Part shown: in pieces, positions 42,101-54,900 of the stretch
Position numbering within the stretch: the stretch's first letter is position 1
Layout: every line of letters begins with the position of its first letter
Assembly (NCBI GenBank): GCA_032718475.1
Contig: JAUCBJ010005368.1
Span: forward strand, 1 to 57,848
Origin: Nemertoderma westbladi
Taxonomy: Eukaryota; Xenacoelomorpha; Nemertodermatida; Nemertodermatidae
Direction of reading: 5' to 3'
Length of the DNA: 57,848 nt
The notes under the pieces: generated by a model
Database searches by the model: none
Told to the model about the DNA's origin: nothing
Seen by the model: only the letters and a program-made list of their open reading frames with translations
Translations under genes and position numbers: made by a program

Positions 42101-45100
42101 GTTAGTGATTAAAACATACACATTGGTTTATAATAGCGAAGGAGTTAGTGATTAAAACATACACATTGGTTTATAATAGCGAAGGAGTTAGTGATTAAAA
42201 CATACACATTGGTTTATAATAGCGAAGGAAAAACATACACATTGGTTTATAATAGCGAATGAGTTAGTGATTAAAACATACACATTGGTTTATAATAGCG
42301 AAAGAGTTAGTGATTAAAACATACACATTGGTTTATAATAGCGAAGGAGTTAGTGATTAAAACATACACATTGGTTTATAATAACGAAGGAGTTAGTGAT
42401 TAAAACATACACATTGGTTTATAATAGCGAAGGAGTTAGTGATTAAAACATACACATTGGTTTATAATAGCGAAGGAGTTAGTGATTAAAACATACACAT
42501 TGGTTTATAATAGCGAAGGAGTTAGTGATTAAAACATACACATTGGTTTATAATAGCGAAGGAGTTAGTGATTAAAACATACACATTGGTTTATAATAGC
42601 GAAGGAGTTAGTGATTAAAACATACACATTGGTTTATAATAGCGAAGGAGTTAGTGATTAAAACATACACATTGGTTTATAATAGCGAAGGAGTTAGTGA
42701 TTAAAACATACACATTGGTTTATAATAGCGAAGGAGTTAGTGATTAAAACATACACATTGGTTTATAATAGCGAAGGAAAAACATACACATTGGTTTATA
42801 ATAGCGAAGGAGTTAGTGATTAAAACATACACATTGGTTTATAATAGCGAAGGAGTTAGTGATTAAAACATACACATTGGTTTATAATAGCGAAGGAGTT
42901 AGTGATTAAAACATACACATTGGTTTATAATAGCGAAGGAGTTAGTGATTAAAACATACACATTGGTTTATAATAGCGAAGGAAAAACATACACATTGGT
43001 TTATAATAGCGAAGGAGTTAGTGATTAAAACATACACATTGGTTTATAATAGCGAAGGAGTTAGTGATTAAAACATACACATTGGTTTATAATAGCGAAG
43101 GAGTTAGTGATTAAAACATACACATTCGTTTATAATAGCGAACTAAAAACATACACATTGGTTTATAATAGCGAAGGAGTTAGTGATTAAAACATACACA
43201 TTGGTTTATAATAGCGAAGGAAAAACATACACATTGGTTTATAATAGCGAAGGAGTTAGTGATTAAAACATACACATTGGTTTATAATAGCGAAAGAAAA
43301 ACATACACATTGGTTTATAATAGCGAAGGAAAAACATACACATTGGTTTATAATAGCGAAGGAGTTAGTGATTAAAACATACACATTGGTTTATAATAGC
43401 GAAGAAAAAACATACACATTGGTTTATAATAGCGAAGGAGTTAGTGATTAAAACATACACATTGGTTTATAATAGCGAAAGAAAAACATACACATTGGTT
43501 TATAATAGCGAAGGAAAAACATACACATTGGTTTATAATAGCGAAGGAGTTAGTGATTAAAACATACACATTGGTTTATAATAGCGAAAAAAAACATACA
43601 CATTGGTTTATAATAGCGAAGGAGTTAGTGATTAAAACATACACATTGGTTTATAATAGCGAAAGAAAAACATACACATTGGTTTATAATAGCGAAGGAA
43701 AAACATACACATTGGTTTATAATAGCGAAGGAGTTAGTGATTAAAACATACACATTGGTTTATAATAGCGAAGGAGTTAGTGATTAAAACATACACATTG
43801 GTTTATAATAGCGAAGGAAAAACATACACATTGGTTTATAATAGCGAAGGAGTTAGTGATTAAAACATACACATTGGTTTATAATAGCGAAAGAGTAAGT
43901 GATTAAAACATACACATTGGTTTATAATAGCGAAGGAGTTAGTGATTAAAACATACACATTGGTTTATAATAGCGAAGGAGTTAGTGATTAAAACATACA
44001 CATTGGTTTATAATAGCGAAGGAGTTAGTGATTAAAACATACACATTGGTTTATAATAGCGAAGGAGTTAGTGATTAAAACATACACATTGGTTTATAAT
44101 AGCGAAGGAGTTAGTGATTAAAACATACACATTGGTTTATAATAGCGAAGGAGTTAGTGATTAAAACATACACATTGGTTTATAATAGCGAAGGAGTTAG
44201 TGATTAAAACATACACATTGGTTTATAATAGCGAAGGAGTTAGTGATTAAAACATACACATTGGTTTATAATAGCGAAGGAGTTAGTGATTAAAACATAC
44301 ACATTAGTTTATAATAGCGAAGGAGTTAGTGATTAAAACATACACATTGGTTTATAATAGCGAAGGAGTTAGTGATTAAAACATACACATTGGTTTATAA
44401 TAGCGAAGGAAAAACATACACATTGGTTTATAATAGCGAAGGAGTTAGTGATTAAAACATACACATTTGTTTATAATAGCGAAGGAGTTAGTGATTAAAA
44501 CATACACATTGGTTTATAATAGCGAAGGAGTTAGTGATTAAAACATACACATTGGTTTATAATAGCGAAGGAGTTAGTGATTAAAACATACACATTGGTT
44601 TATAATAGCGAAGGAAAAACATACACATTGGTTTATAATAGCGAAGGAGTTAGTGATTAAAACATACACATTGGTTTATAATAGCGAAGGAGTTAGTGAT
44701 TAAAACATACACATTGGTTTATAATAGCGAAGGAGTTAGTGATTAAAACATACACATTCGTTTATAATAGCGAACTAAAAACATACACATTGGTTTATAA
44801 TAGCGAAGGAGTTAGTGATTAAAACATACACATTGGTTTATAATAGCGAAGGAAAAACATACACATTGGTTTATAATAGCGAAGGAGTTAGTGATTAAAA
44901 CATACACATTGGTTTATAATAGCGAAAGAAAAACATACACATTGGTTTATAATAGCGAAGGAAAAACATACACATTGGTTTATAATAGCGAAGGAGTTAG
45001 TGATTAAAACATACACATTGGTTTATAATAGCGAAGGAGTTAGTGATTAAAACATACACATTGGTTTATAATAGCGAAGGAAAAACATACACATTGGTTT

Positions 45101-46912
45101 ATAATAGCGAAGGAGTTAGTGATTAAAACATACACATTTGGTTTATAATAGCGAAAGAAAAACATACACATTGGTTTATAATAGCGAAGGAGTTAGTGAT
45201 TAAAACATACACATTGGTTTATAATAGCGAAAGAAAAACATACACATTGGTTTATAATAGCGAAGGAGTTAGTGATTAAAACATACACATTGGTTTATAA
45301 TAGCGAAGGAAAAACATACACATTGGTTTATAATAGCGAAGGAGTTAGTGATTAAAACATACACATTGGTTTATAATAGCGAAAGAAAAACATACACATT
45401 GGTTTATAATAGCGAAGGAGTTAGTGATTAAAACATACACATTGGTTTATAATAGCGAAAGAAAAACATACACATTGGTTTATAATAGCGAAGGAAAAAC
45501 ATACACATTGGTTTATAATAGCGAAGGAAAAACATACACATTGGTTTATAATAGCGAAGGAGTTAGTGATTAAAACATACACATTGGTTTATAATAGCGA
45601 AAGAAAAACATACACATTGGTTTATAATAGCGAAGGAAAAACATACACATTGGTTTATAATAGCGAAGGAAAAACATACACATTGGTTTATAATAGCGAA
45701 GGAGTTAGTGATTAAAACATACACATTGGTTTATAATAGCGAAAGAAAAACATACACATTGGTTTATAATAGCGAAGGAGTTAGTGATTAAAACATACAC
45801 ATTGGTTTATAATAGCGAAAGAAAAACATACACATTGGTTTATAATAGCGAAGGAAAAACATACACATTGGTTTATAATAGCGAAGGAAAAACATACACA
45901 TTGATTTATAATAGCGAAGGAGTTAGTGATTAAAACATACACATTGGTTTATAATAGCGAAAGAAAAACATACACATTGGTTTATAATAGCGAAGGAAAA
46001 ACATACACATTGGTTTATAATAGCGAAGGAAAAACATACACATTGGTTTATAATAGCGAAGGAGTTAGTGATTAAAACATACACATTGGTTTATAATAGC
46101 GAAAGAAAAACATACACATTGGTTTATAATAGCGAAAGTGTTAGTGATTAAAACATACACATTGGTTTATAATAGCGAAAGAAAAACATACACATTGGTT
46201 TATAATAGCGAAGGAAAAACATACACATTGGTTTATAATAGCGAAGGAGTTAGTGATTAAAACATACACATTGGTTTATAATAGCGAAGAAGTTAGTGAT
46301 TAAAACATACACATTGGTTTATAATAGCGAAGGAGTTAGTGATTAAAACATACACATTGGTTTATAATAGCGAAGGAGTTAGTGATTAAAACATACACAT
46401 TGGTTTATAATAGCGAAGGAGTTAATGATTAAAACATACACATTGGTTTATAATAGCGAAGGAGTTAGTGATTAAAACATACACATTGGTTTATAATAGC
46501 GAAGGAAAAACATACACATTGGTTTATAATAGCGAAGGAAAAACATACACATTGGTTTATAATAGCGAAGGAAAAACATACACATTGGTTTATAATAGCG
46601 AAGGAAAAACATACACATTGGTTTATAATAGCGAAGGAGTTAGTGATTAAAACATACACATTGGTTTATAATAGCGAAAGAAAAACATACACATTGGTTT
46701 ATAATAGCGAAGGAAAAACATACACATTGGTTTATAATAGCGAAGGAAAAACATACACATTGGTTTATAATAGCGAAGGAGTTAGTGATTAAAACATACA
46801 CATTGGTTTATAATAGCGAAAGAAAAACATACACATTGGTTTATAATAGCGAAAGTGTTAGTGATTAAAACATACACATTGGTTTATAATAGCGAAAGAA
46901 AAACATACACAT
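39112..46912. repeat. 7,801-bp higher-order satellite unit, copy 2
   Basis: Tandem with copy 1 and nearly identical to it over the stretches compared. One difference is GAAGGACTTAATG (about 38616) against GAAGGAGTTAATG (about 46417). The right edge lies before GCGAAGAAG near 47000, where copy 1's continuation has GCGAAGGAG. Confidence 0.85.
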
Positions 46913-49186
46913 TGGTTTATAATAGCGAAGGAAAAACATACACATTGGTTTATAATAGCGAAGGAGTTAGTGATTAAAACATACACATTGGTTTATAATA
47001 GCGAAGAAGTTAGTGATTAAAACATACACATTGGTTTATAATAGCGAAGGAGTTAGTGATTAAAACATACACATTGGTTTATAATAGCGAAGGAGTTAGT
47101 GATTAAAACATACACATTGGTTTATAATAGCGAAGGAGTTAATGATTAAAACATACACATTGGTTTATAATAGCGAAGGAGTTAGTGATTAAAACATACA
47201 CATTGGTTTATAATAGCGAAGGAAAAACATACACATTGGTTTATAATAGCGAAGGAAAAACATACACATTGGTTTATAATAGCGAAGGAGTTAGTGATTA
47301 AAACATACACATTGGTTTATAATAGCGAAGGAAAAACATACACATTGGTTTATAATAGCGAAGGAGTTAGTGATTAAAACATACACATTGGTTTATAATA
47401 GCGAAGGAAAAACATACACATTGGTTTATAATAGCGAAGGAAAAACATACACATTGGTTTATAATAGCGAAGGAGTTAGTGATTAAAACATACACATTGG
47501 TTTATAATAGCGAAGGAAAAACATACACATTGGTTTATAATAGCGAAGGAAAAACATACACATTGGTTTATAATAGCGAAGGAAAAACATACACATTGGT
47601 TTATAATAGCGAAGGAAAAACATACACATCGGTTTATAATAGCGAAGGAGTTAGTGATTAAAACATACACATTGGTTTATAATAGCGAAGGAAAAACATA
47701 CACATTGGTTTATAATAGCGAAGGAAAAACATACACATTGGTTTATAATAGCGAAGGAGTTAGTGATTAAAACATACACATTGGTTTATAATAGCGAAGG
47801 AAAAACATACACATTGGTTTATAATAGCGAAGGAAAAACATACACATTGGTTTATAATAGCGAAGGAAAAACATACACATTGGTTTATAATAGCGAAGGA
47901 GTTAGTGATTAAAACATACACATTGGTTTATAATAGCGAAGGAGTTAGTGATTAAAACATACACATTGGTTTATAATAGCGAAGGAGTTAATGATTAAAA
48001 CATACACATTGGTTTATAATAGCGAAGGAGTTAGTGATTAAAACATACACATTGGTTTATAATAGCGAAGGAGTTAGTGATTAAAACATACACATTGGTT
48101 TATAATAGCGAAGGAAAAACATACACATTGGTTTATAATAGCGAAGGAAAAACATACACATTGGTTTATAATAGCGAAGGAAAAACATACACATTGGTTT
48201 ATAATAGCGAAGGAGTTAGTGATTAAAACATACACATTGGTTTATAATAGCGAAAGAAAAACATACACATTGGTTTATAATAGCGAAGGAAAAACATACA
48301 CATTGGTTTATAATAGCGAAGGAAAAACATACACATTGGTTTATAATAGCGAAGGAAAAACATACACATTGGTTTATAATAGCGAAGGAAAAACATACAC
48401 ATTGGTTTATAATAGCGAAGGAAAAACATACACATTGGTTTATAATAGCGAAGGAGTTAGTGATTAAAACATACACATTGGTTTATAATAGCGAAAGAAA
48501 AACATACACATTGGTTTATAATAGCGAAGGAAAAACATACACATTGGTTTATAATAGCGAAGGAAAAACATACACATTGGTTTATAATAGCGAAGGAGTT
48601 AGTGATTAAAACATACACATTGGTTTATAATAGCGAAAGAAAAACATACACATTGGTTTATAATAGCGAAAGTGTTAGTGATTAAAACATACACATTGGT
48701 TTATAATAGCGAAAGAAAAACATACACATTGGTTTATAATAGCGAAGGAAAAACATACACATTGGTTTATAATAGCGAAGGAGTTAGTGATTAAAACATA
48801 CACATTGGTTTATAATAGCGAAGAAGTTAGTGATTAAAACATACACATTGGTTTATAATAGCGAAGGAGTTAGTGATTAAAACATACACATTGGTTTATA
48901 ATAGCGAAGGAGTTAGTGATTAAAACATACACATTGGTTTATAATAGCGAAGGAGTTAATGATTAAAACATACACATTGGTTTATAATAGCGAAGGAGTT
49001 AGTGATTAAAACATACACATTGGTTTATAATAGCGAAGGAAAAACATACACATTGGTTTATAATAGCGAAGGAAAAACATACACATTGGTTTATAATAGC
49101 GAAGGAAAAACATACACATTGGTTTATAATAGCGAAGGAGTTAATGATTAAAACATACACATTGGTTTATAATAGCGAAGGAGTTA

Positions 49187-49530
49187 GTGATTAAAACATA
49201 CACATTGGTTTATAATAGCGAAGGAAAAACATACACATTGGTTTATAATAGCGAAGGAAAAACATACACATTGGTTTATAATAGCGAAGGAAAAACATAC
49301 ACATTGGTTTATAATAGCGAAGGAAAAACATACACATTGGTTTATAATAGCGAAGGAAAAACATACACATTGGTTTATAATAGCGAAGGAAAAACATACA
49401 CATTGGTTTATAATAGCGAAGGAAAAACATACACATTGGTTTATAATAGCGAAGGAAAAACATACACATTGGTTTATAATAGCGAAGGAAAAACATATAC
49501 ATTGGTTTATAATAGCGAAGGAGTTAGTGA
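49187..49530. repeat. Run of ten short (33-bp) units at the array edge
   Basis: The longest uninterrupted run of short units in the array, immediately before its right end. It creates open frames on both strands (KTYTLVYNSEG repeats on plus) that have no other gene-like property. Confidence 0.85.
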
Positions 49531-49570
49531 TTTGAAAATGAAAGATGTCACACCGAGATAATGGTATTTA

Positions 49571-50134
49571 TGTGACGGGATCCGAGAGGATCCCGGTTTA
49601 TCCAGTGTCGTTTATGTAGGCGTCAGGCCGCACCGTGTGGTTGGAAAAGAGTTTGTGTTGTTCTAGTGTCGTTGTTAATGATATCAGATATATATGTGGT
49701 ACAATGTACAGATGTAGGTACAATAGCAGATAGCGGTAATATACGTTAATAGACCGGTAATATGGGTGACGGCAGCGACGGTCTTAATTGTCACCGTACT
49801 GCTGTGACTGCACTGAGATAACTGAATGAATGATACACAACTGGTAGTATATATTGCACGGTTGGCCGCATAATCACTACTCAGCCGGTGCCTTCCCCCC
49901 ATTATTGGCTAATTACCCTGTTGTCGCCCTTTTACCTCCCCTGAAGTGCTTCCCTTCACCCCTGCTATTCTCTCTCTTTCAGGGGTGTAACCCCTGACCC
50001 CTATTGTGCGTACGTTTCCCTTTCCCACTTTGTTGGGGTGACACGAGGTTGATATTGGTAATCAACCTCGTGTTCCCAATATTGCTTAACGGCTCACTTT
50101 ATGGGGTTAATGTGGCGGAATTGATTCGCTCACA
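49571..50134 (-). mobile_element. Solo LTR of a BEL-related element
   Basis: The 564-bp sequence has the same ends as the BEL LTR at 9053-9590 (TGTGACGGGATC ... GATTCGCTCACA) and shares blocks throughout, but is substantially diverged, so it belongs to another subfamily. It is flanked on both sides by ATTTA (49566-49570 and 50135-50139), the 5-bp target duplication usual for BEL/Pao. No internal region is present, as expected after recombination between two LTRs. It lies 38 bp from the end of the satellite and in the same orientation as the BEL element. Confidence 0.93.
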
Positions 50135-50354
50135 ATTTAAAGTTTGAACCTTCCCGCGCAGAACCTCAATAACCTCTCAACCTCAATAACAACGTCTATC
50201 CGATAAGAAAACACAATGCCTTATGCTACGATTTTCGAGGAATTCATGGTGTTGCTGATTTCATTTCAAAGATCAATTTTTCACTTTTAACGAATAGTTT
50301 GTCTGCATCAATCTTATCAATCAATCTTAAATCAATAAAAAAATTAACATATTT

Positions 50355-50501
50355 TTATAAGCTTTTAAAATAGATTTATAAATTTTTAAAAACATATAAA
50401 CATATTCAACATTTTATTTAAAAAAATATTCTTATAAGCTTTTAAAATAGATTTATAAATTTTTAAAAACATATAAACATATTCAACATTTTATTTAAAA
50501 T
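50355..50501. repeat. 77-bp tandem duplication
   Basis: Two nearly identical copies starting TTATAAGCTTTTAAAATAG at 50355 and 50432, ending in an ATTTTATTTAAAA word. Confidence 0.93.
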
Positions 50502-50552
50502 AAAAAAAGCCCACCGCCTCGCTAAAAGTTTTGCAATGGCGGTTTAAAGGGG

Positions 50553-50697
50553 GATTAATTTCCTCTGTCAGTTTTCACAATAATGGTTTCCAAACTGTTT
50601 GTATGCCTGACTGGCTGTTAGTTATAATTTGACGGACAGACTGACAGGCATATACAACACGTTTACAAATTCGAAAACTGACATCAGAAATTAAATC
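50553..50697. repeat. Imperfect foldback (about 60-nt arms)
   Basis: The left arm ATTAATTTCCTCTGTCAGTTTTC pairs with the right arm GAAAACTGACATCAGAAATTAA, and TATGCCTGACTGG pairs with GACAGGCATA nearer the loop. The arms are mismatched in the middle. It could be a small foldback element or a structured transcript; no target duplication is obvious. Confidence 0.65.
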
Positions 50698-50819
50698 ACC
50701 TACCATTACAGAGTCTCATAGTTTTCACTTACACTGTACCTTTATTTTGTTTTGAATAATAATGTCAGGTTTGAGTCCCATACTTTCCAATTATACTGTA
50801 CCATTATTTAGTTTGGGTT

Positions 50820-51143
50820 CGGTTTGTTTACTACGCCGTAACTCCCAGAGTATACGTTATTACATAAAAAATTTACTTTTTGGTGCATCTTCCGAAAACG
50901 TGAACTTGAATTTACGTTTTATATTTGTTATTCAATATTAGTTTTTCTATTTTGCTACAACAACGTTATTTTGTTTTGGTTAGTTTTGTATCCTACGTTG
51001 TAAATCCCAGAGTATAATCATGTTTACTGACTATTTATCGGTTATTACATAAAATATTTTTTTGGGTGCATTTTCTGAAAACCGGAACTTTAATTTACTT
51101 TTATATTAGTTTTTAACACAAATTTGTCTATTCTACTATAACT
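50820..51143. repeat. Diverged tandem duplication
   Basis: TCCCAGAGTATA, GTTATTACATAAAA, TGCATnTTCnGAAAAC and TTAGTTTTT-TCTATT blocks occur in the same order at about 50845-50960 and again at about 51003-51143. Many substitutions and an insertion in the second copy indicate an old duplication. Confidence 0.7.
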
Positions 51144-51510
51144 TTTACGAACCCCGATAGTGGCCTCCTGTTTTTCTACATCAAGACAGTTTTTTTTTTT
51201 TTTTAACTTGTTGCGCCCGGTCTAGCCGGCATTTATTCAGTAAAATTGGCAGATAAAACATTAAAATAACCAGAAACACTGTCCATAGCTAAAGGTTATA
51301 CAGATACCAATAAGACTTAGGAAACTTGTATAATAGTCCGGCTAAAAATTACCTTGAGGGTACTGGTATTGGACTAAATGCAACCTAGGTTACATGGACA
51401 TGGAGTTAAAACTATTTAATCAGTTATGCACAAAATAAAAGTAGGCCAACGGCCATACAGATCCAACATTTCAAACGAAATCAAAATCATTGCTGATTTG
51501 TAGTCAGGAA

Positions 51511-51930
51511 TAACCGCAATGAATCGGTATGTGAGGTTAAACGTGTTACAACACAATACAATAACATGTTATATAATATATTACAATGCATATGGTCATT
51601 GGTCAATGACCTTGCGTTTAACAAATTAATCAATTGCACGACAAATATACGATTATGCGTAGATAATACGAAATCCATTCAGCCAGATAGTGGTACTCGA
51701 GTTAACCCACTCGGGTTGTATTAATCAAAATATTTATAGTCCATATTCTAGAATCGGATTAAACAATCCACATAGTAGAGTATTACACAGTATAGAAAAT
51801 TGGCAACGCAATGAATCAATGTAGGAGCTTAAACGTGTTACAACACAATACAATACATTTTATATATATTACAACATATTGCCTTATCCAATTAATCTAT
51901 AGGTCAATTGCACGATACTACTAGATCCGG
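51511..51930 (-). repeat. Diverged duplication within the LINE 3' region
   Basis: CGCAATGAATC, TTAAACGTGTTACAACACAA and TCAATTGCACGA words occur in order at about 51514-51645 and again at about 51808-51916. The copies differ by indels and substitutions. Confidence 0.75.
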
Positions 51931-51984
51931 TAACGTTAGCTATAAAATCTGTGATAATGTTTAAGTAGTTAGTAGATTGATGGA

Positions 51985-54900
51985 TTATATGATTCCAAAA
52001 TAATCGAGGATATATTTGTGTTTATCGCAAAAGGGGATTGACATTTTATAACAGTTTGCAATAAAGCTAGCATCATTTTTCTCACTTAGTTTTAGTTCGC
52101 CTGGTTTTATCCGTGAGAGCACGCTGTGTGTTGCATAAGTAGAGGTTAGTAGTGAGTGGAGAGTAGGAAGCGGATAAGCCGTTGCGGCTTTGTGATAGGT
52201 GCTGCCAAGGCCAATGTGTGCCGTGTCTTGGTTGTTGTATAATAGGGCATAACCGAGTCCAGTTTGCAATAATTCATTAGGGCACGTTTCTAGTCGTATG
52301 ATGGCCCCTACTATAGACTTGTACGCCTCATCGGCAATGTAGCTGCATCCCATTAAGCCGTAGAGAGTATTGTTACACACATAATTTCCCACACAGAGTA
52401 GTCTACGCAGCAGCTTCCTGTAATGTGATTCTATCACATCCGTTTGCGTCCTAGTTAGGGCTCCAAATAGAAATTTTATTTTATATAGGGCTGAAGGAAT
52501 TCCAATCGTTCTCCATAATCTTCCCAAAGTTTCACAATCCAACTTCCGAGCTGTCCATGACTTACTTCTGAATATTTCGCAAATGGTGGATAAGGTACTA
52601 ATGCAATATTGTAAAGCGTTATATCGCCTTGTTGCAAGGTTGAATCCTAGGAAACACAGATTGGAGCATTCCGGGATAAGGTTGTTATTAAACTCTAAGA
52701 TTGCCGAATGATGGGAGGTAGAGCTGCAGATCCATTTAGTTTTAGCCGGTTCGATGGCTAGGTCCAGTTTTTCGCATTCCTCCGTTATATGCTTCATCAT
52801 TTGTTTTAGTTCACATTTACTTGTGGCGAGTAGCAGGAAGTCATCAGCATATCCTATTACTCCCACCCATGCAGACCCAATTACGCATCCCAAATTGTAG
52901 GTTTGTAGTTTGTTAAATATAGTTGACGTATAAATATTGAACAGAAATGGCGATAGTAATGAACCCTGTTTTACCCCCCTCAATATGCTGTACCCTGTCA
53001 ATTCAACATGTTCTCCGAATTTTAGGAAAATAGTGGTGTTCATATAATAGCGGCATAGGACTATGATAATAAAAGGATTTATGAGGTCCGACAACTTGTT
53101 GAATAACATGACCAGATTGACTTCATCAAACGCAGCTTTGATATCCATTTGGCAGATATATAGGGGAGTTTTCTGTTGGTGATAATATTCCGTACACTCG
53201 AGTGCCAATCCGATTGCCATGTCTGCACCAATTCTTTTTTTGAAACCGAGCTGGTTAGCGTTTGTTGAGTTAACATACTCTGAGAAACACAAGGATAAAA
53301 TTGATCCCTCCAAGATTTTCGCAAGAATAGGTATTGAGGCAATAGGGCGATAAGAGGGAGCGAGCTGGGGATTCTTTTTCTTTCCCTTGTACACATGGGT
53401 AACAGTTGTATTTCCGAAAGAATTAGGTACTTCTCCAAGTCTGATAGACCCATTAAGGATATTGGCGATAGTCTTAGAGGTTGAGTTGGAGTTGGTATGA
53501 AGAAGGTGCTCCACTGTAAGAGAAAGAAAGTCTGGTGATTTCCCTTTATTAAGTTTACTGATGACTCGTTTGACTACAATGGGTGAGATATGTGGCATAG
53601 TTCCAATGTTGCATTTTTTCTTTAATTTCCCAATGAGATTGTATAAGTCATCTTCATCTTGTAGCCGTACTGCAGGGGGGGATATCGAATGATACTTTGC
53701 CCTGAGTTCATTTTGTACCTTATCTGGGGGAATAGAGTTTTGTTGACTTCCAAAGTATGACCAGAACCTTTTGGGGTTAGTTTTAAAAGAGGCAGTTGCG
53801 TTGATTAGGTTGTGCTGGGATTGTTGTTTGGAAAGTGTATTGCGAAGGCGTCGGACTAGGGCCTTGGATGAGCGGAAGCTAGTATAGAACTCCACTTTAT
53901 CAGTTTCATTGGTAGACTTTCGCCACATTCGATGTAACCTTTTGGTAGTGGATATCCTTTCCTTTAATTTTGTTGAGTTGATCCAGGCGTTCTTCCTCCT
54001 TATTGGGACTTTCCTCCTTTTCAAGATTGGAATATAGTTTTGTGCTGCCTTTGTGAGAATTCTTTCAACAGAGCTAGTATAGTTATTCAGGTCTCCTACA
54101 GTCCAAGTTGAGAGGTCTTGTGAATATTGAGAATTCAATTGGTAGAGGAGATTTTCCACTTCAAGGGTATATTTATCTAAATTTGTCTTTGTGGCCTTTG
54201 ACCAATGGTGTTTGGCTATACTCATGCGGGCGGGAGTGCAACTATTAGTGACTGAAGGGGCTTGGGCGCAAGGTTTTTTAACGGGGTAGAAGTGTACTTC
54301 AACTGGTGTATGGTCCGATAAGTTCTTAGATTGATCCATTGTGTGGACCTTCCCAGAATGGGGAGCGATATGTAATGTACTTATGACATGGTCTATATAG
54401 GATATCCCCATGTCTCCCCTGTAGAAGCTGTGGCAGGGGCCAGTAGTGGTAGCAAAGGTATCAAAGGCAGCCATATGATTAGATATCAGAAAATTATTAA
54501 ATTTTTTCCCCCTAGGAGTGGCAAATTTCCTGTTACATCTTGTACCCTGGAGGAGACCAACGTCTGCATTACTATCCATGAGTATGATTGGAGTGAGGTC
54601 ACTGTTGATGTCCACTACGGCCTGAAGTTGTCCTATGAAATGGTCGTAGACAGAGCTCCGTTTACTTGAATCAGGAGCGTAGCAGGAGAGTAGTAGGTAT
54701 GCGGTTTTGTCGGCAGTCAGTAGTGCTTTAGCTCCTATTATATTATCCTCACATCCTATTTCCGTGACATTAGAGAACTTGCACTTCCTCAGAAAGATGG
54801 CAACCCCACCTGAGTTTCGATAGGATAACGATTTAGCAGGTACGTGAAAGCACGTAAAATTGTCATCAAAGTCTTTGAAAATGGCCCTGGCGTCAATGCT

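Larger units (their letters stand above)
27907..49532. repeat. Two-length (43/33 bp) satellite array, 21.6 kb
   Basis: Every unit contains ACACATTGGTTTATAATAGC and GAAGG. Long units (43 bp) add GTTAGTGATT after GAAGGA; short units (33 bp) go straight to AAAACATAC. The order of long and short units is irregular at small scale but is repeated at large scale (see the 7,801-bp duplication). Recurrent minor variants include GCGAAAGA, GCGAAGAAG, GAAAGTGTTAG and GTTAATGATT. Short units have a length divisible by three and no stops in some frames, so runs of them give open frames on both strands; the added GTTAGTGATT supplies stops (TAG TGA). I see no gene in this region. Confidence 0.97.
50135..51189. 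other. AT-rich spacer with small repeats
   Basis: About 1 kb without a gene. It holds a 77-bp tandem duplication, a foldback and a diverged tandem duplication, listed separately. The remaining sequence is unremarkable. Confidence 0.7.

Noticed and set aside
27907-49532. Possible CRISPR array
   Set aside because: There are no unique spacers; the two unit types are near-identical satellites differing by one 10-bp word, in a eukaryotic context.
28385-49561. Open frames repeating KTYTLVYNSEG (plus) and FAIINQCVCFS or MCMFFLRYYKP (minus)
   Set aside because: They arise because the 33-bp unit is a multiple of three and lacks stops in several frames. They occur on both strands and end wherever a 43-bp unit brings TAG TGA.
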